A stretch of 64,000 nucleotides of DNA from Clostridiales bacterium (GTDB lineage: Bacteria; Bacillota; Clostridia; Saccharofermentanales; Saccharofermentanaceae). The notes below the pieces were generated by a model, which saw only the letters and a list, made by a program, of their open reading frames with translations, was not told the origin of the DNA and did not search any database. The stretch lies in NCBI GenBank assembly GCA_017620475.1, contig JAFZQI010000044.1, forward strand, positions 62,001 to 126,000. Direction: 5' to 3'. Below, in pieces: positions 1 through 7,437 of the stretch. The position numbers and the translations under genes are program-made. Each line of letters starts with the position of its first letter. The first letter of the stretch is position 1.

Positions 1-470
1 TGTTTCAGTTCTTCGTACGGTTCTTCGTAATTGAGGACCGCATAGGAATCGATGATGACCTTGTCACTGCCGAAACTCGTTTTCGTACCGAAATACGCCG
101 TAGTTGCCGTCACAACATTTCCAAGGGATTCGGCCGCTTTGGCAAGACGCTCATCCGCTTCCGGAGTGGTGTGCCCGGAATCCAGGAAATCCACGGCGAC
201 TACAGCCGGAAGATTGTCGGGATCGGAAGCCAGCGCCTCCAAAGCCGAGGCCATAATCGTGCGGTCCCAGGTATTATACGGTCCCAGTTCCTTGAAATCA
301 TTCTCATCGATTCCGATGATGACGATATCCCCCGGCACGGTTTCCGGCCTTTGATAGATCGCATCCTTCACGTACATATCCGGCTGCTCCAAAAGTCCGA
401 TCTTACAAATGAATGTAATAATCAGGGCGCCGACGAGCGATATAATCAGTTTTCTGTTTCTTTCATTCAT
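1..470 (-). CDS. CHASE2-domain sensor protein, 3' end cut by window
   Basis: Only the N-terminal 156 residues are inside the window; the frame runs off the left edge without a stop. After a charged start comes one hydrophobic segment (about residues 8-22), then an extracellular stretch with the CHASE2 hallmark PGDIVIIGIDENDFKELG, a DR pair and a VAVDFLD strand. CHASE2 is an extracytoplasmic sensor domain normally followed by three membrane helices and a cyclase, kinase or phosphatase output domain, which would lie outside this window. The start at 470 is 10 bases after the stop of the FecR-domain gene, so the two form an operon. FecR plus CHASE2-adenylate cyclase is a recurrent pair in bacteria. 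The output domain cannot be told from here. Confidence 0.85.
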   Translation of the reverse strand, partial: MNERNRKLIISLVGALIITFICKIGLLEQPDMYVKDAIYQRPETVPGDIVIIGIDENDFKELGPYNTWDRTIMASALEALASDPDNLPAVVAVDFLDSGHTTPEADERLAKAAESLGNVVTATTAYFGTKTSFGSDKVIIDSYAVLNYEEPYEELK

Positions 471-480
471 TGTTCTCTTC

Positions 481-2016
481 TCAGATCCTCGTATAGTACA
501 AGACCGTCTTGCCGTTCTTCACATAAGAATATTCCTCTATATATCCATCAGCTGTTTCCGTAACCAGGCAATCGAGTTCGATCCATTCTCCGTCCACATA
601 TCCGAGATATACGGGATCACCGCTGTCGTCATCGGGGTAGTTCCCCATCAGGATGAATACACGGTCATCTTCCAGCCACTCGATTTCCTCCATAAAGCCT
701 TCCGGCAGGTTCTCGTGATCCGGAATCGGATTCGGTGTAGGTGTCGGTATATCCGTCGGGGTCGGTGTCGGCGTGTCTGTCGGCGTCGGTGTCGGCGTAT
801 CCGTCGGCGTCGGTGTCGGCGTGTCTGTCGGCGTAGGGGTAGGCGTATCCGTCGGCGTTGGCGGAGGCGGCGTAGGTGTCGGCGTATCCGTCGGTGTCGG
901 TGGAGGCGGTGTCGGTGTAGGCGTATCCGTCGGTGTTGGCGGAGGAGGCGTCGGTGTACCTTCCGGCGAAGGCATCGGATCACCTTCCGGATCAGGTGTC
1001 GGAGCCGGTGTCGGCGATCCCTCAGGCGTCAGCGGATCAGAAGGCGGATTCGGATCCGGTGTCGGATCCGGTGTTGGCGTGACTCCCGGCGGAACCGGTG
1101 TCGGCGATCCAGGAGGCGTTGATGAATCAGGCGGCGGTGTCGGCGTGTCCGATGGAGGAGGCGGCGTCGTAGATACGGGTGGTGTCGGGGTATCCGTCAG
1201 GGGCGCCGGGGTCGGGGTGATCGTAAGATCTCCGTGATCCGGATCCTTAAGAAGCTCGGCAAACGCCAGGATATCCTCTTCACTCCAGCCGGTATCTTCG
1301 CACACTCTCTTCAGAAGCTCGGGATTCTCCGCGAGCATCTTAACTGAGAATGCCGGGATTTCATCTTCTTCAAGATCATCAAGGAAGAATTCAATACTTC
1401 CTTCATCTCTATCCGAGTAAAGATAGACTTTGATCAGCTGGCCGCCGTTTACATCCTTCTCTCTTATCTCGCCGGTTTCGGGATTTCTGGCCACAACGTG
1501 GACTTTTCCGTCCGTGATAACGAGGGCCTCTCTTCCATCTTCATCGTAAAAAACATATCCGGAAGTACCCCGGATCCCGACGGTCATCGTAGAGGTCTTG
1601 ATTTCGAAGGATTCATCATCCTGAAGGTGTTCCGTCACCTCGAAATAGAGTGCCCCCTTGGTGAGTTTCAGTTCCAGCTGTTTTCCCTTCTTGTAGAATT
1701 CCGCACGGCTATCAGATTGGAGCGTGACGATCTTCGTGTCGTCAAGGCCGACAGAGGCCAGACCGTCAGAGCCGGTATTCAGGGCATCGCCGCTTTGAAA
1801 ACGGATGTTATCGATGACCGGTTTGGATTTTCCGCTTGAATCTTCGATCGTGACGGTACCTTCCACCCGAAGAAGTCTCATGGTCGTTGCATAGTATCCG
1901 CCCCTGAAGAAAACAAAGTAGATCACGACGGCAGCCGCAATAACAGCAAGAAGCGCGCACGAAATAATGATCTTCTTCGTTTTCGACAATTCCTTGATTC
2001 TATCAATCAACACCAT
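481..2016 (-). CDS. Membrane-anchored FecR-domain protein with Thr-Pro repeat linker
   Basis: 511 residues. An N-terminal membrane anchor (about 17-38) is followed by a FecR domain (about 45-200): LLRVEGTVTIEDSSG, then the core GALYFEVTEHLQDDESFEIKTS and TMTVGIRGTSGYV, as in FecR proteins outside iron uptake. Residues about 260-440 are a low-complexity extracellular linker of Thr-Pro repeats (TPTPTDTP units, encoded at about 740-1240), probably wall-spanning. A compact acidic C-terminal part (about 440-511) is unassigned. The start has AAGGGAA upstream. The gene lies directly upstream of a CHASE2 sensor and probably senses or scaffolds for it; that role is inferred. The repeat DNA gives spurious long frames on the other strand. 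Confidence 0.85.
   Translation of the reverse strand: MVLIDRIKELSKTKKIIISCALLAVIAAAVVIYFVFFRGGYYATTMRLLRVEGTVTIEDSSGKSKPVIDNIRFQSGDALNTGSDGLASVGLDDTKIVTLQSDSRAEFYKKGKQLELKLTKGALYFEVTEHLQDDESFEIKTSTMTVGIRGTSGYVFYDEDGREALVITDGKVHVVARNPETGEIREKDVNGGQLIKVYLYSDRDEGSIEFFLDDLEEDEIPAFSVKMLAENPELLKRVCEDTGWSEEDILAFAELLKDPDHGDLTITPTPAPLTDTPTPPVSTTPPPPSDTPTPPPDSSTPPGSPTPVPPGVTPTPDPTPDPNPPSDPLTPEGSPTPAPTPDPEGDPMPSPEGTPTPPPPTPTDTPTPTPPPPTPTDTPTPTPPPPTPTDTPTPTPTDTPTPTPTDTPTPTPTDTPTPTPTDIPTPTPNPIPDHENLPEGFMEEIEWLEDDRVFILMGNYPDDDSGDPVYLGYVDGEWIELDCLVTETADGYIEEYSYVKNGKTVLYYTRI
740..1240 (-). repeat. Thr-Pro-encoding tandem repeat inside the FecR gene
   Basis: Short degenerate repeats (GGCGTCGGTGTCGGCGTATCC-like on the plus strand) encode alternating Thr-Pro/Asp units on the minus strand. 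Two or three 33-39 base sub-repeats (PPPPTPTDTPTPT) are nearly identical, so copy number is likely to vary between strains. Confidence 0.8.
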
Positions 2017-2219
2017 AACGGTTCCCTTTTCTCTCCCCTTGTGATCGACAATGTTATTTTATATTACTTGAGCCGATTTATAAAGAAGCACATATGAACT
2101 ATCAGCGAAGCCCCCTCTCCTACATGTCCTGATAGCGCATAGAATTCTCTTGCTTGACTTCAGTCCGCGTTGTATCATTAACTCAGATTCAGTTGTATGT
2201 TGTGGGAGGAGGTTTTGTC

Positions 2220-2810
2220 GTGAAGAAATTCGAGATCACTGCCGTACTGGAAGAGGCTTGCCGCCAGACACTTCTGTGCCGTATGTTCCTCAAAGCGGAT
2301 CCGAACTGCTACAGTTGTTTTCCCATAAAAGCGGGCGAAGACCTTTTCCTTTATATGGACGAACAGGATTTCCGCCTCGACGGGTATGTCGTACGCCGGC
2401 TCAAAGATATCGTGGAGATCAATTCCAAGCAGGATCTGACATCTGAGATCCTCGAAAGCGAAGGCGTAACTGCCTCCGTGGAGAAGATCGATATTGATAT
2501 CTCTTCCTGGGAGAAAGCCCTCTCCTATCTTTCCAAACACCGCCTCAACGCCATCTTCGAATCCGAGGATCGGAACAGCGGCAATATTGACTATGTTATT
2601 GGAAGAGTTGAGAAGATCGATGACAGATATCTTTATGTGCGCGCCTTCGATTATGACGGCAAATGGGAAGAAAAGCCCACACGCATCGCTTTTTCCGAGC
2701 TGGTATCCATCTCGTTCGGAACGCGGTATGTCGAGATCTTCACCAAGTATCTTCCGCCTTGTCCGGTAGAACGCGACATTTCCCTTCTTCCGAAATCACC
2801 AAACGAATAA
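2220..2810 (+). CDS. Conserved hypothetical protein, 196 residues
   Basis: I do not recognise this family. The best start is GTG at 2220, 7 bases after a perfect GGGAGGAGG (2204-2212); an ATG at 2154 has no ribosome site. The protein is soluble with no signal peptide. It is a mixed alpha/beta sequence with a Cys pair near the N-terminus (RMFLKADPNCYSCFP) and a C-terminal part rich in beta strands (IDYVIGRVEKIDDRYLYVRAFDYDG, then a segment like the small barrels that end ...RIAFSELVSISFGTRY). That tail resembles WYL- or SH3-like barrels, but I cannot assign it. It lies divergent from the FecR gene and 17 bases before the TSCPD gene. Confidence 0.6.
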   Translation: MKKFEITAVLEEACRQTLLCRMFLKADPNCYSCFPIKAGEDLFLYMDEQDFRLDGYVVRRLKDIVEINSKQDLTSEILESEGVTASVEKIDIDISSWEKALSYLSKHRLNAIFESEDRNSGNIDYVIGRVEKIDDRYLYVRAFDYDGKWEEKPTRIAFSELVSISFGTRYVEIFTKYLPPCPVERDISLLPKSPNE

Positions 2811-2827
2811 AAACAGGAGACGATAAT

Positions 2828-3082
2828 ATTCATTACACATACCGCACCCAGGGCACATGCTCTTCCCAGATCGATTTTGAAATCAACAACGGCGTCATCT
2901 CTGATGTCGTCTTTACTAACGGATGCAACGGCAACCTCAAGGCGATCGGCAAACTGGTAGACGGCTGGACCGCCGATGATATCGCAGGCAAACTTCTCGG
3001 AAACACATGCGGATTCCGTTCCACTTCCTGCGCGGACCAGCTTGCAAAAGCCGTTCTGGAAGCCAAGGAAGCTGAATCCTGA
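2828..3082 (+). CDS. TSCPD-domain protein (TIGR03905 family) with apparent ATT start
   Basis: 84 residues. The sequence matches the small TIGR03905/TSCPD family throughout: YRTQGTCSSQIDFEI, TNGCNGNLKAIGKLVDG, CGFRSTSCADQLAKAV. It has the conserved Cys residues (CSS, GCN, TCGF, SCADQ) of a presumed metal or cofactor site related to the ribonucleotide reductase/adenosylcobalamin TSCPD region. The homologous N-terminus falls on ATT (2828-2830), 7 bases after AGGAGA (2815-2820). No in-frame ATG, GTG or TTG occurs between that site and the family's start. The next upstream ATG (2663) would overlap the previous gene by about 150 bases. I therefore annotate an ATT start; an assembly error is the alternative. 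Function unknown. Confidence 0.8.
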   Translation: MHYTYRTQGTCSSQIDFEINNGVISDVVFTNGCNGNLKAIGKLVDGWTADDIAGKLLGNTCGFRSTSCADQLAKAVLEAKEAES

Positions 3083-3100
3083 TTTCTTTTACAGCGAAGG

Positions 3101-5461
3101 TCAGACCTTCACTTCAAACAGTAATTTGACCGGCAGCCGTCTATACCACGGCTGCTTCTTTTGTAGCGAAGCCAGGCCGCTCTTTCCGCTTTCTACAAGT
3201 TTCTCCAGCTCCTGATCCGAGATTCCTTCCGAGCTGAAGGCGGCTTTCTGCGCAATAAAGGAGGCACGTGAAGCCGGCCGGCCTTTCCATTTGCGGGACA
3301 TCATGGAGAAATACCGGTAATATGCGCGGGCGCTGTCATTGATATTCTTCTGATTCCATGAACGTCTCCATAGTGCGTTATACAATAGGCGGAGCACCGC
3401 CAGGAACAGGCAGATCCCCAGGAGCGCCCATACCTTTCCCGGTACGGAACTGCTCTTTTTCTCGTTCTTTTTTGTTTTCTCCTGCTCCTTCGGATCGGTG
3501 TTTGCCGATGCTTCCTTTTCCGATGGTGTCGGCGATGGCGTGGATGTCTGATCCTGAGGCGTTTTGGTGGTAGTTGTTACGGGGGAGGTCACCGTTCTTG
3601 TTCCCAGATCATCGGTAATGGTATGCCCCGGGATCTCCTCAGGTTCATAATTCATTTTTTTTGCAATCGCGGACGCGTCAAAATCACTTGCCGCAAAAGC
3701 ATTTCCGGGGGTTGCGTCGCCGAGGATCCAGCCGTACTCGGGAATGAAGAATTCGAACCAGGCATGGGCATCTTCCGAATACACTTCTTTTCTTCTTCCA
3801 TCTTCCAGACTGTCGACCATATACCCATTGACGTAACGTGCGGGAACACCGATCATGCGAAGAAGGATCACGGCCGTGCACGCGTAATGCACGCAGAATC
3901 CGCTTTCTCCGTTTTTGACGAACCATACGACGAAATCCTCTGTTCTGGGCTGGAAATCAGTATGCTCATCGTACTCACAGAGCTTGCTGACAAAATCAGT
4001 CACCGCCAGAACCTTATCAATATCCGACATCGTCGTCTCACCACGATACAAAGACATATACCAATCCGGCAAACGGCCGCTGTTCAGAAGGCCTTCTAAG
4101 GTTTCATCCGGCACATCCAGGCAAGCGGTCTGAACATATTCCAGATAATCTTCATCCCAAACGGAAGCGTCACGGCGAACCGGAAGATCTGAAAGTGCGA
4201 AATCATAGTAGGGTTCTGACGTCACCGTGGACATACGAGTGTTTAGGACCTGTGTCGTAAGCACACGGTCGGCATAATCAGAAGAAACGACATACCCGTC
4301 AATATAGTACGGAACGAAAAAGACGTCGGAATGCACCTCGCTGTTTACATGAAGGATATACTGTGCCTCCTGCTGATTAAGATCCTCTTTAAACATCCGC
4401 GACGGCTCACTGTCGGAAGATCTGAACGCATGTCCGGTGTACGTGTCCATAGAAGATGTTTTAAGATACAGATAGCTTCCGCCGTTTGTGCCGCCATTCG
4501 GATTCAGATTTCGCGTGACATTCATGACCGCGAAATGCGGCGGATCGAAATTACCTACACGGTCCAGATTCTCCAGGCCCGGGTTCATCGTCGCAATCGA
4601 ACTGACCAGATTATCCACCACAACGCTGCCCATATAGGTATTACTGAGATCCGAGATGGCCTTCTGCGTGTCCGGCGGTATGTTGTCAGCCGCTTTCTCC
4701 GCACTTCTGTAAACGAGCGAGCGGATCTTTTCGACCTGATTGAGTGCGACATTATCCTTTTCATATTCATCCTGAGGAGAGAGCATTCCTACAAAAGAAG
4801 CGCCGATGATCACCGGCAGGATCAGCAGGAGCATCTTGGTTTCCGCTCCGGCGCGCTCTCCTCTTCTGAGGTTTTGGAAGATACAAAGCAGGATGACCCC
4901 TCCGATGGCCATCACACACCAGATCTGACTTGGGAACATGTAATCCAGCGCCACCGAGCAGACGAAGAGCGGAATATAGAAAGGCAGGCACCAAAGGATG
5001 CTTCTTCTCCGAATAATGGTCCATGTCGTGAAAACGATCGGAAGCAGATCCAGCTGAAGAAGGAATACGGTCAGGATATCTTCCGGATGCGGGTCCTTTT
5101 CAAAACTGAGAGGTATATCCCGGAAAGAATATGCTTTGAGTGTCCACATCACGTGATTGAGACCGTCAAAGGATTCACCGAAATTGATGAACAGCATTAA
5201 TCCCAGCAGAAACGGGGTACCGATCAGAAGTACCGGTCCCGACCATTTGCTCACATTGATGGAGAGGAATGCCGTCGAAGCAATCGATAATAAAAGAATA
5301 CCCACCACAAGAACGACCGCATTGACTTCCAGTTCATAGGTACTTGTAAACATGAAAGTAAAGGCCACACAAAGAAGTGTCGTCAAGATGACGGATAATG
5401 CCGCCGTCCGCATGGTCGGCAAGGATTCCGGAGTTTTGATGTTCTCGTTATTTCTTCGCAT
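3101..5461 (-). CDS. Membrane transglutaminase-like protein
   Basis: 786 residues. About seven N-terminal membrane helices (residues about 18-230) precede an extracytoplasmic region and a transglutaminase-like core (about 470-600). The catalytic triad is visible: Cys in GESGFCVHYACTAVILLRM, the following GVPARYVNGY, His in EDAHAWFEFF and Asp in WILGDATPG. A Thr/Ser/Pro-rich linker leads to another membrane helix (about 690-712) and a basic cytoplasmic tail. This is the TgpA-like layout. It is the last gene of a moxR-DUF58-transglutaminase operon and overlaps the DUF58 gene by 14 bases. These operons are thought to process or cross-link envelope proteins; the substrate is unknown. Confidence 0.9.
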   Translation of the reverse strand: MRRNNENIKTPESLPTMRTAALSVILTTLLCVAFTFMFTSTYELEVNAVVLVVGILLLSIASTAFLSINVSKWSGPVLLIGTPFLLGLMLFINFGESFDGLNHVMWTLKAYSFRDIPLSFEKDPHPEDILTVFLLQLDLLPIVFTTWTIIRRRSILWCLPFYIPLFVCSVALDYMFPSQIWCVMAIGGVILLCIFQNLRRGERAGAETKMLLLILPVIIGASFVGMLSPQDEYEKDNVALNQVEKIRSLVYRSAEKAADNIPPDTQKAISDLSNTYMGSVVVDNLVSSIATMNPGLENLDRVGNFDPPHFAVMNVTRNLNPNGGTNGGSYLYLKTSSMDTYTGHAFRSSDSEPSRMFKEDLNQQEAQYILHVNSEVHSDVFFVPYYIDGYVVSSDYADRVLTTQVLNTRMSTVTSEPYYDFALSDLPVRRDASVWDEDYLEYVQTACLDVPDETLEGLLNSGRLPDWYMSLYRGETTMSDIDKVLAVTDFVSKLCEYDEHTDFQPRTEDFVVWFVKNGESGFCVHYACTAVILLRMIGVPARYVNGYMVDSLEDGRRKEVYSEDAHAWFEFFIPEYGWILGDATPGNAFAASDFDASAIAKKMNYEPEEIPGHTITDDLGTRTVTSPVTTTTKTPQDQTSTPSPTPSEKEASANTDPKEQEKTKKNEKKSSSVPGKVWALLGICLFLAVLRLLYNALWRRSWNQKNINDSARAYYRYFSMMSRKWKGRPASRASFIAQKAAFSSEGISDQELEKLVESGKSGLASLQKKQPWYRRLPVKLLFEVKV

Positions 5462-6353
5462 CGGTTTCCTCCTTCGGGATCTTCATGCGAAGAATGCGCA
5501 ATAAAGCCATATCCAGATCACGCTGGCTCTGGATATCGAAAGCCACTTCCCGCTTCATGGGAGGAAGAACGCGGATCTTATGGGGAATATCTCTTGAAAG
5601 GAAGTAGTTCGACGTGAAAAGAAGTTCCCCCATCCTGCGGTCGAATATATCCCGGTCCTCTGACAGCGCCAGGAAAACACGGGCATGCCCGTAACACTCC
5701 TCTTGCGGTTCCTTGACCAGAAGAGAATCTTTCTTGGCTGACGCTTTCCAGTGGATATTCTTGATGGGATCGCCCATGATATATTCACGGACATCGTAAA
5801 TCTCCGAATAGGGGGAGTTGCTCTTACGCAAGGTCTTCGCCTTAAAACCGTTCATGCTCGGCATCGCATCCGGCATCTGCGGTACCGGCTGGATCACCGC
5901 CTCACAGGAGGCTTTTGCTTTCCTACGGAATCCGAAAAGACCGAAGAGATCAAATACGCGGATTCCGGATATCTTATACTGAAAAGAACCGCAGTGACGG
6001 GTATCCATGGGCACCTTAGCGTCGTAATTCCCCTGTACAAACAGGTTCTGTTTCATTCGCTTGCCGGTCATGCTTTCCGTAACGGTCAGATCGATTCGGC
6101 TAAAAGAGCAGATCGCAAATTTCCTGCGGGACGTGCTGATCGTAAGTGAGGCGTTATCGCCGATCTTGATACTTCTCGGAGCAGAAATATGCACTTTATA
6201 TCCTTTTGCGGCAACAAGAGCCATGAACAGAGCAATCGGCGGAAGAAGAAGCAGCATCAGGACACAATACCATGCAAACCACATCTGGTAGAACAGAAAG
6301 AACACCAGTGCGCCTATCAATGCAAGTATGTAAATCACCCAGTTCTTGATCAT
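5448..6353 (-). CDS. DUF58 family membrane protein
   Basis: 301 residues. Two adjacent N-terminal membrane helices (about 5-50) are followed by a beta-rich domain and the DUF58 signature SPYSEIYDVREYIMGDPIKNIHWKASAKKDSLLVKE (about 190-225). A von Willebrand-A-like C-terminus follows. DUF58 proteins accompany MoxR ATPases and transglutaminase-like proteins, as here. It ends inside the start of the transglutaminase gene (14-base overlap) and begins 35 bases after the moxR stop. Probably a membrane partner of the MoxR ATPase. Confidence 0.9.
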   Translation of the reverse strand: MIKNWVIYILALIGALVFFLFYQMWFAWYCVLMLLLLPPIALFMALVAAKGYKVHISAPRSIKIGDNASLTISTSRRKFAICSFSRIDLTVTESMTGKRMKQNLFVQGNYDAKVPMDTRHCGSFQYKISGIRVFDLFGLFGFRRKAKASCEAVIQPVPQMPDAMPSMNGFKAKTLRKSNSPYSEIYDVREYIMGDPIKNIHWKASAKKDSLLVKEPQEECYGHARVFLALSEDRDIFDRRMGELLFTSNYFLSRDIPHKIRVLPPMKREVAFDIQSQRDLDMALLRILRMKIPKEETDAKK

Positions 6354-6388
6354 ATGTCCTCACATGCGCTTGCGTTATCCGGAAAAAG

Positions 6389-7321
6389 TCAGACCTTCGG
6401 TGCGGATACGGACTTCAGGATCTCGCGGACGACATCGCTTGTCTTCTTCTCACTCACTTCCGCTTCAGGAGTCAGAAGCAGACGGTGGCACATAACCGGC
6501 GGAAATACCGCCTGTACATCGGCCGGAATGACATAGTCACGATGGAAAAGGTAAGCATAGGCTCTGGCCATCGATGCCAGCGCCAGCGTGGCACGCGGAC
6601 TGGCACCTCTTTCCAGATCCTTGTGGGTACGTGTCTTTCCCACAAGGGCAATGATATAGTCCAGCAGCGGTTCACTTACGAACACACGGCTGACTTCATT
6701 CTGCATCGCATAAAGTTCATCCGCACTGCTTAGCATCCGGACATCTGACAGCGGGTTGTTGCCGTTTTTTCTTTGTTCCAGCATCGCCTTCTCATCGGCA
6801 TTAGAAGGATAGCCCATGGAAATACGGATAGCAAAACGGTCCATCTGGGAATCCGGAAGAAGTGATGTTCCCGAGGCCCCCGACGGGTTTTGTGTCGCAA
6901 ATACGGTGAAAGGCTTAGGCAGCGGATAGGTGTTTCCGTCTACGGTGACCTGGCCTTCCTCCATGGCTTCCAAAAGTGCGGACTGTGTTCTTGAAGAAGC
7001 ACGGTTCAGCTCGTCTGCCAGGAAGAGGTTGTGGAAGATAGAACCGGGCTGGTATTTCATCATCTGGGATTGTTTATCATATACCGAAAAGCCGGTAATA
7101 TCGGAAGGAAGAACATCCGGGGTAAACTGTACACGGCCGTAATTAAGGCCCAGTGTCTTGGAGAACGCAAGAGCCATCGTCGTCTTGCCCACTCCCGGTA
7201 CATCCTCGATAAGCACATGACCGCCGGACAGCATACCCGCCATCGCCTGAAGGATCACATAATCCTTACCGCAGATAACCTTCTTGATTTCCGCAATGAT
7301 TGCATTTGTTTTCTCACTCAT
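6389..7321 (-). CDS. MoxR-type AAA+ ATPase
   Basis: 310 residues, full length for MoxR. Walker A is EDVPGVGKTTMA (about 38-49) and Walker B is LFLADELNRASSRTQSALLEAMEE (about 100-122). Sensor 1 is FATQNPSG and the lid has GASPRATLAL. MoxR ATPases act as chaperones for the maturation of extracytoplasmic or VWA-domain proteins. First gene of the operon with DUF58 and transglutaminase. The start at 7321 is preceded by GGAAGAC on the minus strand. Confidence 0.93.
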   Translation of the reverse strand: MSEKTNAIIAEIKKVICGKDYVILQAMAGMLSGGHVLIEDVPGVGKTTMALAFSKTLGLNYGRVQFTPDVLPSDITGFSVYDKQSQMMKYQPGSIFHNLFLADELNRASSRTQSALLEAMEEGQVTVDGNTYPLPKPFTVFATQNPSGASGTSLLPDSQMDRFAIRISMGYPSNADEKAMLEQRKNGNNPLSDVRMLSSADELYAMQNEVSRVFVSEPLLDYIIALVGKTRTHKDLERGASPRATLALASMARAYAYLFHRDYVIPADVQAVFPPVMCHRLLLTPEAEVSEKKTSDVVREILKSVSAPKV

Positions 7322-7329
7322 ACTGTCTT

Positions 7330-7430
7330 CCTCTTTCCCAAGTATCTTTCGGTTTTCCCTGTTTTCTTTTTCCGGTTTCCTTGTTTTTTCCTGTTTCCCT
7401 TATTTTTCCGGTTTCCCGTTTTTCCCGCTG
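7330..7430 (-). repeat. Purine-rich imperfect tandem repeat before moxR
   Basis: Read on the minus strand, the 116-base gap between the deacetylase gene and moxR is a run of imperfect 15-17 base units of the form GGGAAACMGGAAAAA. It is almost pure purine on that strand. It carries several potential ribosome-binding cores, the last shortly before the moxR start. No hairpin is evident. Confidence 0.6.
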
Positions 7431-7437
7431 ATGCGGT

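Noticed and set aside
409..1237. Arg-rich and Gly/Val-rich open frames across the Thr-Pro repeat
   Set aside because: Products of the low-complexity repeat in the FecR gene read in other frames.
3096..3110. GAAGGTC-A-GACCTTC as a terminator between the TSCPD and transglutaminase genes
   Set aside because: The centre is a single base and no T-run follows on either strand; the right part is coding.
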